This document shows, piece by piece, positions 35,588 to 43,491 of a DNA stretch of 64,000 nucleotides. Positions within the stretch are counted from its first letter, which is position 1; every line of letters begins with the position of its first letter. The stretch is from Sphingomonas hankookensis (GTDB lineage: Bacteria > Pseudomonadota > Alphaproteobacteria > Sphingomonadales > Sphingomonadaceae). The notes under the pieces were generated by a model, which made no database searches, was not told where the DNA came from, and saw nothing but the letters and a program-made list of their open reading frames with translations. Both the position numbers and the translations under genes were made by a program. The stretch is from assembly GCF_022664465.1 (NCBI RefSeq), contig NZ_JAKREV010000006.1, positions 186,001-250,000 on the forward strand. Direction: 5' to 3'.

Positions 35588-35972
35588 ATTGAGCCTGCAT
35601 GTCGTCGGTGCCGATCATCCCAATCGCGGGGGCGGCAATCGGCGATTCGAAATCCTGCTGTGTTCGCCGGGCGAAGCGGTGACGCTGCTACCCGAGCCGC
35701 GCAACCCGGTCGATCCCAACGCGGTGATGGTGGTCAGCGTGCGCGGCGTGCAGATCGGTTACCTGACCGCCGACCGGGCGGTGTGGATCGGGGGCATGCT
35801 GCGCGGCGGGCGCGAGGTAACGGCGGTGTTCCAGCAGGCGACGCCGATGGGCGCGGCGATCCGGGTGGCGTTCGATGGCGCGGTGCCGGTGTTGCCGCGT
35901 CCGGTCGCCGAGGAGGACGATATGGCGCCGGAGTGGTGGCCGGATGATTTGCCGTCGGAGGAGTGGGACTGA
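35580..35972 (+). CDS. HIRAN domain protein
   Basis: A 130-residue protein, almost entirely one HIRAN domain: LSLHVVGADHPNRGGGNRRF, then LLPEPRNPVDPNAVMVVSVR with the typical EPxNPxDPNAV, and QIGYLTADRAVWIGGML. HIRAN domains bind single-stranded 3' DNA ends or damaged DNA in helicases such as HLTF. Here the domain stands alone with a short acidic tail (EEDDMAPEWWPDDLPSEEWD). There is no ATG at the front; TTG 35580, or TTG 35589, is the likely start. Overlap with alkB implies joint expression. Confidence 0.83.
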   Translation: MRELSLHVVGADHPNRGGGNRRFEILLCSPGEAVTLLPEPRNPVDPNAVMVVSVRGVQIGYLTADRAVWIGGMLRGGREVTAVFQQATPMGAAIRVAFDGAVPVLPRPVAEEDDMAPEWWPDDLPSEEWD

Positions 35973-35988
35973 CGTCCTTCCCGCCAAC

Positions 35989-36094
35989 CGTTTGGTTCGA
36001 GCAGCTTCGAGCTTGTCGAGAAGCGTCTGTCGAGAACGTCGATCCAGCGGAACCGCGTTCTCGATTTCGCTCGATCGCTACTCGAACCAAACGG
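35989..36094. repeat. Variant TTCGAGC palindromic element
   Basis: Starts CCGTTTGGTTCGAGC and ends GCTACTCGAACCAAACGG, so its tips are perfect inverted repeats; the middle (GCGTTCTCGATTTCGCTCGA) diverges from the other copies. It fills the gap between the convergent HIRAN and MHS transporter genes. Confidence 0.88.
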
Positions 36095-36118
36095 CACTTG
36101 TAACGGGTGAGCTTTCCC

Positions 36119-37418
36119 TCAATCCTCCAGAATCTGGCTGTTAGTGCGCGTATCGCGCATGCGCAGATACACGACCAGCGACACACCGATCATCGCGGTG
36201 ACATACCAATAAAAGCCGCGTTCGAAGCCGGCATCCTTGAACTTCAGCGCGACGAATTCTGCCGTGCCGCCGAAGATGGTGTTGGCGAGCGCATAGGGCA
36301 GCGCCACGCCCAGCGCGCGGATGTGCGCCGGGAACAGCTCGGCCTTCACCACCGCGTTGATCGACGTGTAGCCGGTGACGATGATCAAAGCGCCCATCAC
36401 CAGCAACCCGGCGGTCACCGGATCGCGGGTCGATTCCAGCGTGGAGAAGATCGGGTAGGTGAACAATACGCCGGCCAGGCCGAACGCGATCATCAGCGGC
36501 TTGCGCCCGATCCGGTCGCTGAGTGCCCCGGCGACGGGTTGCAGCAGCATGAAGACGAACAGCGTCACGCCGTTGATCTGGCTCGCCACCTCGCGGCTGA
36601 AGCCCGAGGTGTTGACGAGGAATTTCTGCATGTAGATGGAATAGGCGTAGAAGGCGAGCGTACCGCCCGCGGTCAGCAGCATGACGACCGCGGTTTCCTT
36701 CGGATGCTTGGTCACGAGTTCGAGGAAACCCGACTTGGGCGCGCCCGCCGCCTTGGCGTTGGTGAAGCTATGGCTTTCGGCGAGACCCCGGCGGATCCAG
36801 AACACGACGACCGCCAGTACCGCGCCGATCGCGAACGGAATGCGCCAGCCCCATGCATCCAGCGCGGCTTCGCTCATCGTCGATTGCAGCACGAGCAGCA
36901 CGACGATCGCGAGCAGCTGTCCCGAGATCAGCGTGACATACTGAAACGACGAGAAGAAACCGCGCCGGTCCTTGCCCGCCATTTCCGAGAGATAGGTCGC
37001 GCTGGCGCCATATTCGCCGCCGACCGACAACCCCTGCATCAACCGCGCGATCACCAGCAGGATCGGCGCGGCGACGCCGATCGTCTCGAACCCCGGCGTC
37101 AGCGCGATCATCAGCGAGCCGGCGCACATCAGCGTGACCGAGATCGACAGCCCCGCCTTGCGTCCGTGGCGGTCGGCATAGATGCCCATGACCCACGCAC
37201 CGATCGGCCGCATGACGAACCCGACCGCGAACACCGCCGCGGTGCCGAGCAGCTGCGCGGTGCGATCGTCGCTGGGGAAGAAATGCGGCGCGAAATAGAG
37301 CGAGAAGGCGGCATAGACATACCAGTCGAACCATTCGACCAGATTGCCGGTGGACCCGCCGATGATCGCCTTCAGGCGGGCGGCGCGATCGGGGGGGGGC
37401 GGATGGGTTGGTGCTCAT
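36119..37418 (-). pseudogene. MHS-family MFS transporter, frameshifted at a nine-G tract
   Basis: The frame 36119-37234 encodes the last 371 residues of a typical MHS permease (VMRPIGAWVMGIYADRHGRK, LMQGLSVGGEYGASATYLSE). Upstream the same frame continues as DRAARLKAIIGGSTGNLVEW, WYVYAAFSLYFAPHFF without a start codon. The natural ATG at 37418 (MSTNPSAPP) is in another frame. The switch falls in a run of nine C on the coding strand (37391-37399); eight or eleven would restore a protein of about 433 residues. So the locus is off in this sequence: a mutation, a phase-variable tract, or a sequencing error. A GTG at 37234 would lose the first helices. The family imports organic acids such as alpha-ketoglutarate; the substrate here is unknown. 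Confidence 0.8.
37391..37399. repeat. Homopolymer of nine G (C on the coding strand)
   Basis: G9 within codons 8-10 of the MHS transporter gene, one base away from the length that keeps the frame. Such tracts slip readily during replication. Confidence 0.9.
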
Positions 37419-37524
37419 GGACGAGGGCTATCGTGTGCGGCACCGTACGCCAAGCCCTGACGATGGTGGTAACGCTACCTAGTTCGGTGACAATTCATGT
37501 CCGGGGCAAGCCGGAAGCAGGACG

Positions 37525-38298
37525 CTAGAAGCTGCCCTGGACGCTCGCGCCGGCGGGGAGGCCGGTGAACGGGAGCATCGCCGCACCGTCGCCGGTCATG
37601 GCAAAGCGGAGGGCGCCGTCCTCCTCGATCGTCGCGTCCATCAACGTGCGGCGGCGTTGCCCTTCGGGCACCAGCCGCACGCGGGTCTGGGTGCCAATAT
37701 GCTCGGCGGTCAGCAGCATCGCGGGAGTCGGCGTCGCGACGTTGCCGGGCCTGGTCACGCAATTGCCCGGATCGATCGCGACGCGGCCGTCGGCCATCGC
37801 CGACCCGGCGATCGTCGACAGGACGGGCAGGTCGACCTGCCACGTCGAATCGCAGGCGAAGGGCAGATTGGGTTGCAGCGCGGCGAGCAGCGAGGCGTCG
37901 GCCGAGCCGCTCACCCGGTCGAGCCGTACCCCGCCGGGACGCAGCAGCGCCTGCCCACCCAGATCGGTATCGGCCCCGGTCGCGGTCCAGTCGACCGCGA
38001 AGCCGAGGCTGGTCAGGCTGCGCAAGGGGGCGAAATGCCATTCGAGGCGGCTGCCGCCGGCGATGCCGACCTCGCCGTTCCACACCGTGCCGCCGACGCC
38101 GCTGCGCCAGTCGGTATTGCCCGCGATCAGGCTGGCCGGCAGCGTCGCGACGATCGCCACCGCGAACGAGGCTATGCCGAGCGCGGCGAAGCGGATACTA
38201 CGCCGACGTGCCAGCAACCTTGAAGGACTCGACAATGCGATCGCGGCGCTCGACGCTTGGACTGCTTCGCGATGCGGTGCTGCTGTCGTCGGTGGCAT
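37525..38298 (-). CDS. gspN: Type II secretion protein GspN
   Basis: A 257-residue membrane-anchored periplasmic protein of the GspN family. After about 32 residues comes a helix, RFAALGIASFAVAIVATLPA, followed by beta-rich text WRSGVGGTVWNGEVGIAGGS and LEWHFAPLRSLTSLGFAVDW, which is diagnostic. Its role in secretion is accessory and not well defined. The ATG at 38298 has GGGGGA at nine bases but makes the gene overlap the divergent binding-protein gene by 64 bases; TTG codons at 38235 and 38217 would shorten it. It is divergent from a binding-protein-like gene followed by gspJ and gspK, a partial T2SS block apart from the main one. Confidence 0.82.
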   Translation of the reverse strand: MPPTTAAPHREAVQASSAAIALSSPSRLLARRRSIRFAALGIASFAVAIVATLPASLIAGNTDWRSGVGGTVWNGEVGIAGGSRLEWHFAPLRSLTSLGFAVDWTATGADTDLGGQALLRPGGVRLDRVSGSADASLLAALQPNLPFACDSTWQVDLPVLSTIAGSAMADGRVAIDPGNCVTRPGNVATPTPAMLLTAEHIGTQTRVRLVPEGQRRRTLMDATIEEDGALRFAMTGDGAAMLPFTGLPAGASVQGSF

Positions 38299-39254
38299 CG
38301 GTCGCGTCCCCCCTGATGGCTGCCAAGCGGGGCAAGCGCTCCGCCGCGTTGCTGGTTCCGCTGAGCGGAGACCGTTCGGCGCTGGGCCTTAGCATACGCA
38401 ATGCGGCGATGCTTGCCGAAACCGATGCGGCGGCGCTGAGTGTCATCGACACCGGCGGCACCCCGGCGGGTGCGGCGACTGCGGCGCGGGCGGCGGTGAA
38501 GCGCGGTGCGGGGCTGGTGCTGGGGCCGCTGTCGGCCGCCGAGACGCGCGCGGTCGCGGCGGCGGTGGGGCAGCAGGTGCCGGTCGTCGCGCTGACCAAC
38601 GATGCCGCGGCGCGCGGCGGCGGGGCGTTCGTGTTCGGCATCACCCCGGCACAGGCGACCGCGGCGATCCTCGGCTATGCCCGGTCGCGCGGGGTGCGGC
38701 GGATCGTGGCGGTCGACGACGGCACGCCATGGTCGCAGGCATCGGTCGCGGCGGCGCGCGCGGCGGAGGCCGATCTGGGGCTGACGATCGTGCCGGTGAC
38801 GGGGGGCACGCTGCCGCCGGGCGTCGAGGGCGATGCGGCATTCGTGCCGGGTTCGGCGGTGGCGATCGCGCCGGTGCTGAAGAACCGGGGGATGCAGCTG
38901 CTGGCGACGATGCAGACGCTCGATTATCGGCCCGAGGCACTGACCGCGCTGGAGGGGGCGTGGATCGCCAGCCCCGATCCGGCCAAGTTCGCGACCTTCG
39001 CCACCGCCTATGCCGCGCGCAATGGCGGGCGACCGGGGGCGATCGCGGCGCTGGGCAACGACGCCGCGCTGATCGCCAAGGCGTTGCGCGAGGCCGACCA
39101 GATGACGCGCGAGGGCGTGCTGCGCGAAGCCGGGTTCGACGGGGTGACCGGGCCGGTGCGCTTCCGCTCCGACGGCAGCTGCGCGCGCGACTTCGCGATC
39201 CTCGTCCCCACCAACGGCGTGTACGACAAGGTGGCGGAGAGCCGCGGGGCATGA
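38235..39254 (+). CDS. Periplasmic-binding-protein-like (Peripla_BP_6) exported protein
   Basis: A 339-residue protein with an N-terminal MRSRRSTLGLLRDAVLLSSV signal; SRR could be Tat-type. The rest looks like a type 1 periplasmic binding fold as in LppC/PBP-activator or Leu/Ile/Val-binding proteins: AALLVPLSGDRSALGLSIRN, GAGLVLGPLSAAETRAVAAA, VPVVALTNDAAARGGGAFVF, GVRRIVAVDDGTPWSQASVA. No permease or ATPase accompanies it. ATG 38235 has AAGGAC seven bases upstream. The stop overlaps the gspJ start (ATGA), so it is embedded in the secretion transcript. It may sense a ligand or peptidoglycan state for the secretion machine; that is inference. Confidence 0.78.
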   Translation: MRSRRSTLGLLRDAVLLSSVASVASPLMAAKRGKRSAALLVPLSGDRSALGLSIRNAAMLAETDAAALSVIDTGGTPAGAATAARAAVKRGAGLVLGPLSAAETRAVAAAVGQQVPVVALTNDAAARGGGAFVFGITPAQATAAILGYARSRGVRRIVAVDDGTPWSQASVAAARAAEADLGLTIVPVTGGTLPPGVEGDAAFVPGSAVAIAPVLKNRGMQLLATMQTLDYRPEALTALEGAWIASPDPAKFATFATAYAARNGGRPGAIAALGNDAALIAKALREADQMTREGVLREAGFDGVTGPVRFRSDGSCARDFAILVPTNGVYDKVAESRGA

Positions 39255-39784
39255 CGCCGCGCGCGCCCGGCGAGGACGGGTTCACCCTGCTCGAACTGAT
39301 GATTTCGCTGGGGCTGTTCGCGCTGATCGCCGTCGCGGGGCTGGCGCTGGTCGACAGCGTGATCGGGGTCGACGGGCGGACCGAGGCGCGGCTGGACCGG
39401 GTCGCCGATCTGCAGCGCGCGATGGTGGTGGTGTCGAGCGACCTCGACCAGATCGCGCCGGGGTCGATGGGCGGCGATGCTGCTGGTCTGCGGTTCCGGC
39501 GGAGCGCGCCGGGGGTGGGCGGGCCGCCGATCGGCGTCGGCTACCGCATCGCCGATGGGCAGTTGCAGCGGGTGGTCGATGGCCGGGCGCAGCTCGTGCT
39601 GGATCAGGTGACGGGGGCGCGCTGGCGGTACTTTGACGGCGGCTGGCTGGACAGCTGGCCCCCCGCGCCCGACCGCGCGCTCGACTGGCCGCGCGCGGTA
39701 GTGGTCGAATTGCAGGTCGGCGGGCCGGGCGGCGGCAATCTGCGCCGGATCGTCACGCTGCCGATTCCGGCGAAGACGACATGA
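39251..39784 (+). CDS. gspJ: Type II secretion minor pseudopilin GspJ
   Basis: A 177-residue pseudopilin. The prepilin leader MTPRAPGEDG is cut before FTLLELMISLGLFALIAVAG, with the conserved Glu at position 5 of the mature helix. The C-terminal domain (RADLQRAMVVVSSDLDQIAP-like, GARWRYFDGGWLDSWPPAPD) is that of GspJ. GspJ forms the tip of the pseudopilus with GspI and GspK. Both ends overlap neighbours by four bases, a tight operon. gspI and gspH, its usual neighbours, are in the other block at 58-59 kb. Confidence 0.9.
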   Translation: MTPRAPGEDGFTLLELMISLGLFALIAVAGLALVDSVIGVDGRTEARLDRVADLQRAMVVVSSDLDQIAPGSMGGDAAGLRFRRSAPGVGGPPIGVGYRIADGQLQRVVDGRAQLVLDQVTGARWRYFDGGWLDSWPPAPDRALDWPRAVVVELQVGGPGGGNLRRIVTLPIPAKTT

Positions 39785-40659
39785 GCCGCGACGTACGGAC
39801 AAGCGAACAGGGCATGATCCTGGTCAACGTGCTGATGTTCGTGGCGATCGCCAGCGGGCTGGTCCTGTTGATGATCAACCGCGAGGAAGTGGCGCTCGAC
39901 CGCTCGATCCGATCGCGCGAGGCGTCGCGGGCGCTGGCGATCGTGCGCGGCGGCGAGCTGTCGGCACTGTCGGCGCTGCAACGCGATGCGCAGGTGGCGC
40001 TCGAGGCCGATTATCCCGGCGAGCCATGGGGCGCGATCAGCGAGAACGGCATCGCGATCGACGGCGGCCGCTTCGACCTTGCCATCGCCGATGCCGAGGG
40101 GCGCTTCAACGTCAATTCGGTGCGGCGCGAGCTGGACCCGATCCCGCAGCTGCTGTTCCTGCGCATCGCCGGCGCGGCGGGGATCGAGGAGGAAAAGGCG
40201 GTGGCGGCGATCGCCCTGATCCGCGAACGCGGGCCGGTGCAGGACCTGCGCCCGCTGGCGGTGTTCCTGCCGCCCGAACAGGCGCAGCTGCTGGCGCGGA
40301 TGGTGACTGCGTTGCCGGGCGATACCGCGATCAACCTGAACGCGGCGACGCCCGAGCTGATGGCGGTGCTGTTCGACCCGCAAAAGGCGGCGCGGCTGAT
40401 CGCGACGCGCAACCGGCAGGGCTATCTGTCGAAGGACGATCTAGCGCGCGAGGACGTGACCGCGCCCGGCGGCACGCGGTTCAAGTCCGACCATTATTGG
40501 GTCCGCACCCGTGCGACGATCGGCGGCACGGTGCAGCAGGGCGCGACGCTGATCCAGCGGGTCGAGCGTAAGGAGGGGGCGGTGACGGTACCGGTCGCGG
40601 TGCCGGTCGAGCGGTGGCGCAACGCCGCGATCCCGCCGGAGGTGCCGGGGTTCGGGTAG
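39781..40659 (+). CDS. gspK: Type II secretion minor pseudopilin GspK
   Basis: A 292-residue protein. The prepilin site is EQG before MILVNVLMFVAIASGLVLLM; position 5 is Asn rather than Glu, which is the normal exception for GspK. The large globular domain contains RFDLAIADAEGRFNVNSVRR and a helix-hairpin-like DTAINLNAATPELMAVLF, as in other GspK. It caps the pseudopilus tip. It overlaps gspJ by four bases and is the last gene of this block, ending 10 bases before an AAGTTCAC repeat motif. Confidence 0.92.
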   Translation: MSRDVRTSEQGMILVNVLMFVAIASGLVLLMINREEVALDRSIRSREASRALAIVRGGELSALSALQRDAQVALEADYPGEPWGAISENGIAIDGGRFDLAIADAEGRFNVNSVRRELDPIPQLLFLRIAGAAGIEEEKAVAAIALIRERGPVQDLRPLAVFLPPEQAQLLARMVTALPGDTAINLNAATPELMAVLFDPQKAARLIATRNRQGYLSKDDLAREDVTAPGGTRFKSDHYWVRTRATIGGTVQQGATLIQRVERKEGAVTVPVAVPVERWRNAAIPPEVPGFG

Positions 40660-40669
40660 GCGGGTAGCC

Positions 40670-40693
40670 AAAGTTCACTAAGTTCACACTCGC
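40670..40693. repeat. Dispersed AAGTTCAC-pair motif, copy 4
   Basis: Two AAGTTCAC octamers spaced by two bases and followed by ACTCGC, just after gspK. TGTAGGAAAG follows at 40788. Matches the tails of the 5249-5702 tandem repeats. Confidence 0.85.
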
Positions 40694-40854
40694 CACGCTT
40701 TGCGCGCTCTTTGTGTTGGGGCTGAGCGGGGGTGTCAAAGAACGTGGTCGGCAAGCGGCCGGCACGCAGTCTGGCTAGCGTTGAGGTTGTAGGAAAGCGG
40801 AAACGACCGGCTGGGCAAGGGGGTGCCGGGTCGATCCCATCGGCCTGAGCCGCG

Positions 40855-40937
40855 CGTCATCCCAGCGAAGGCTGGGATCTCCCGGTGGTAGCAAGCCGCA
40901 GGAGCCGCGGGAGACTCCAGCCTTCGCTGGGGTGACG
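40855..40937. repeat. REP-like inverted pair
   Basis: CGTCATCCCAGC-GAAG-GCTGGGAT and ACTCCAGC-CTTC-GCTGGGGTGACGG arms. Between gspK and the small convergent gene; the rest of this gap (40694-40854) holds TGTAGGAAAG and no gene. Confidence 0.87.
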
Positions 40938-40959
40938 GTCCGATATAGCGGATCGACCT

Positions 40960-41184
40960 TTATTTGCCGACGTTTTCAGCCACCGTCACCGGTTTGAGAC
41001 ATCCCTGCTCGCTATAGGCGACCGCCCGTTCCTGCCGCGCCAGCGGCTCTTCCACCAAGGATCGGATGCGAGCAGTGCCGGTGTTGGCAGCGAGATGAAA
41101 GGTTATGGTTTCGCATTTGACGGGCGGAGGCGTGGGCGTCGGCGCCGGCGGGTCGGTCGTCACGGCAAGCAGCAGCATCAACAT
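40960..41184 (-). CDS. Small hypothetical protein
   Basis: A 74-residue protein, not recognised. It opens with a short hydrophobic MLMLLLAVTT, then a Pro/Thr tract DPPAPTPTPPPVKC, and has two cysteines. This resembles a short secretion signal and exposed linker. Gene status rests on a good ribosome site, AAAGGAG eight bases before ATG 41184, and on filling an otherwise empty gap. It lies downstream of YraN on the same strand. Confidence 0.5.
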   Translation of the reverse strand: MLMLLLAVTTDPPAPTPTPPPVKCETITFHLAANTGTARIRSLVEEPLARQERAVAYSEQGCLKPVTVAENVGK

Positions 41185-41303
41185 GGCATACTCCTTTCAA
41201 CGTTGTAGAGCCTGCCACAGTTCATGCGGCGTGTCAGTCCGCATTTCGAACGGATCATCCGTGCTTTATGATGACGGCAACCGATGGCGGGGTGCCGGCA
41301 GGC

Positions 41304-41714
41304 TCAATACCCGATCCACGCATTCTCGATATGACGCGGGGGCGTACGCGGGGCGAGGAGGATGACATCGATGCGGACGTCGCACCCTTCGGCATAGGTT
41401 GGTGCGAGTAGTCCCGCCGCTGCCGCTACCCGCGCGAGGCGGCGTTCATCGATGGCGTGGTCGAGGTCGGCGGCGGTCGCTCTCGTCTTCACCTCGACGA
41501 AGGCGACGATATCGCCCCGCCGTGCGATCAGGTCGACCTCACCCGCCTTGGTCCGGACCCGACGGGCGAGGATGCGCCAACCTTTCAGTCGCAGCCACCA
41601 GCCGGCGATCCGTTCGCCCCGGCGGCCGGCATCGTCGGCGGCGACGCGCGAGGCGCGCGAACGGGGGCGGGGCGGGCGGGTGCGCACTTGTCGACTGTGC
41701 CGCGCTGCCTGCAC
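41304..41714 (-). CDS. YraN family (UPF0102) endonuclease-like protein
   Basis: A 136-residue protein with the YraN pattern GRRGERIAGWWLRLKGWRIL, RVRTKAGEVDLIARRGDIVA and FVEVKTR, which is the restriction-endonuclease-fold active site (E-x-D, E-V-K). Predicted nuclease or Holliday-junction-like activity has not been shown for the family. The start is a GTG at 41714, with an alternative GTG nine codons later. It follows the PHB depolymerase gene after 12 bases. Confidence 0.9.
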   Translation of the reverse strand: MQAARHSRQVRTRPPRPRSRASRVAADDAGRRGERIAGWWLRLKGWRILARRVRTKAGEVDLIARRGDIVAFVEVKTRATAADLDHAIDERRLARVAAAAGLLAPTYAEGCDVRIDVILLAPRTPPRHIENAWIGY

Positions 41715-41726
41715 GGCGGCAAGCGA

Positions 41727-42800
41727 TCAGCGCAGCAGGCCGGCGGAGCGTAGCGCGTTTTCGATCGTGGCCTGCACGCCGCTGGCCGGGGTGGGCTCGC
41801 GCCTGGTCGCGCCCGGACGGGTGCCGGCGATCGGGGTGATGCGTTCAAGGCGGGGGTTCGCTTCGGCCGCCGGTGCCGTGGCGTCGGTCAGGCCCCAACT
41901 GCGCGCGATCTCCAGCGTGCTCGACAGGCCGACGTCGAGCATGAACGGCCCGGCGGCACCGATCCCGCTATGGCCGTCGACGGGCACGCCGTGGCCCATG
42001 CCGGCGATGCGCCATTCCTCGACCAGCGGGCGGCCCGCGGCGTCGTGCCACGCGCGGCGCGACCAGTTGGCGGCGCCGGTGCGCTCGGTCGGGTCGGCGG
42101 GCAGCGCGTGGACGGCGCGCCATTGGTCGACCAGCGCATCGCTGTTGGCGACGACCACCGTCGGGTCGGCGGTGCCGTGCCAGATCGCGACGCGGGGGAA
42201 GCGGGTGGCCGGGGCGATCGCCCGCGCGGCGGCGGGCTGTCCGCGCATCCGCTCCAGCGCGGCGCGGACGCCGATCGCGGTGCCATAGGGCAGGCCGCCG
42301 ATGATCGCGCCCGCGGCGAAGCGTTCGGGCCAGGTCGCCAGCAGCACCGCGGTCATCGCCCCGCCGGCCGACAGGCCGGTGACGAAGACCCGCGCCGGAT
42401 CGATCGCATGCTCCGTCACCACGGCGTCGATCATCGCGACGATCGATTCCGCCTCGCCACCGATCCGGGCGATGTCGGCATCCTCGAACCAGTTGAAGCA
42501 CAGATTGGCGTTGTTGGCGCGGCGCTGTTCAGGAAGCAGCACGACGAAGCCTTGCGCGTCGGCCAGCGTCGACCAGCCGGTACCATGGTCGTACACCGCG
42601 GCATTCTGGGTACAGCCATGCAACGCCACGACCAGCGCGGCGCCGGGACGCAGGTTGGCGGGCACATGGACCCGCGCGCGCAGATTGCCCGGATCGGGCG
42701 CGAAACCAGTCAGGTCGTGCAGCCGGTCGGGAACGTCGGAGGCCGTTCCTGCAGCGCGCATGCGCGACAGGTTGGTCAGCGTGTCGGAGAGCGAAACCAT
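41727..42800 (-). CDS. PHB depolymerase family esterase
   Basis: A 357-residue alpha/beta hydrolase of the esterase-PHB-depolymerase family. Oxyanion text LVVALHGCTQNAAVYDHGTG, a lipase box VFVTGLSAGGAMTAVLLATW (Ser in GLSAG), an Asp region AIWHGTADPTVVVANSDALV and a late His in GMGHGVPVDG. There is no clear signal peptide at MVSLSDTLTNLSRM, so an intracellular or unusual export route is possible. The last 50 residues are a Pro/Ala-rich tail. ATG 42800 is chosen for the usual N-terminal length; the ribosome site is weak. A phasin 3 kb away supports a polyhydroxyalkanoate-using cell. Confidence 0.87.
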   Translation of the reverse strand: MVSLSDTLTNLSRMRAAGTASDVPDRLHDLTGFAPDPGNLRARVHVPANLRPGAALVVALHGCTQNAAVYDHGTGWSTLADAQGFVVLLPEQRRANNANLCFNWFEDADIARIGGEAESIVAMIDAVVTEHAIDPARVFVTGLSAGGAMTAVLLATWPERFAAGAIIGGLPYGTAIGVRAALERMRGQPAAARAIAPATRFPRVAIWHGTADPTVVVANSDALVDQWRAVHALPADPTERTGAANWSRRAWHDAAGRPLVEEWRIAGMGHGVPVDGHSGIGAAGPFMLDVGLSSTLEIARSWGLTDATAPAAEANPRLERITPIAGTRPGATRREPTPASGVQATIENALRSAGLLR

Positions 42801-43249
42801 GAATCGGGTGCCTTCAATCGCGGGGTCCGGAGGGACGATTGCAATAGGATATGGCGGTGATGCTGCGCTGCACAATAGGGGTGGGGCGAAGTAGGGTCGA
42901 TTGGTGGAGGGGAGCGTGCATGTAGTTGGGCGAGTGAGATTATCTTCGTCCGATCGGTACCCCGCGAAGGGGGGGGCAGGGCCGCACAGGTTGTCCTGCC
43001 GTTACTCTGGCCCCCCCTTGCGCGGGGGTACGCCATTGGTTGGGGGACGCCCTAGTGCGGTCTTCCCGATACCCGTCGCGACCGGCTCCCCTGCCTGCAC
43101 GACGGTATTAATGCTGGTAAAGGCGTCTCGTTCTGCCGAACCGTAGGCAAGAAGCGGTACCCCGTATCGAGTCCGGGGTGACGATGGTGTGGGGACGTTG
43201 GACGTCTATCGATCGTGGAGCGGCGCGGCATAGGCGGCGCGGGTCCATA
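42801..43249. other. Gap between PHB depolymerase and tRNA-Pro
   Basis: No gene was recognised. 42956-43033 is a REP pair (GTACCCCGC-GAAGGGG and CCCCCTTG-CGCGGGGGTACG). 43158-43184 is a partial GTACCCC-GTATCGAGTC-CGGGGTGACG repeat. The promoter of the depolymerase must lie in the first part, but no clear hexamers are seen. Confidence 0.6.
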
Positions 43250-43326
43250 TGGTCGGGGAGAGAGGATTCGAACCTCCGGCCCCTGCCTCCCGAAGGCAGT
43301 GCTCTACCAGGCTGAGCTACTCCCCG
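43250..43326 (-). tRNA. tRNA-Pro (CGG)
   Basis: The minus strand gives a complete 77-nt cloverleaf: acceptor CGGGGAG/CTCCCCG, D-arm AGCTCAGCCTGGTAGAGC, anticodon stem CTGCC/GGCAG with loop TTCGGGA (anticodon CGG at 43290-43292), T-arm with GGTTCGAATCC, discriminator A and an encoded CCA. It reads codon CCG, common in this GC-rich genome. No integrase or duplicated tRNA end is near, so there is no sign of island insertion. Confidence 0.97.
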
Positions 43327-43491
43327 ACGGAGTATCGGCAGGGCTGCGAAAGGCGCCTGCCGTTGCTTGGAGGCGCGCCTATAGCGGGAGGGTTCGGGGT
43401 CCGCAAGCGGGATTCGTATGCACCCTGTTTGGCTTTGGCGGGGAAGCTGCTAGGGGCTCGGGCGACCCCACCTCTTTTCGATTGTGTGACC

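Noticed and set aside
37129..37418. Separate gene at the front of the broken MHS transporter
   Set aside because: The translation after the G tract is non-homologous, while the other frame continues the transporter.
42901..43146. 81-codon frame between depolymerase and tRNA
   Set aside because: Composed largely of REP sequence; no ribosome site.
43250..43326. Genomic-island attachment site at tRNA-Pro
   Set aside because: No integrase, no second copy of the tRNA end and no compositional break nearby.
43249..43491. N-terminal extension of lepA
   Set aside because: It runs through the tRNA-Pro gene; LepA homology begins at the GTG near 43492.
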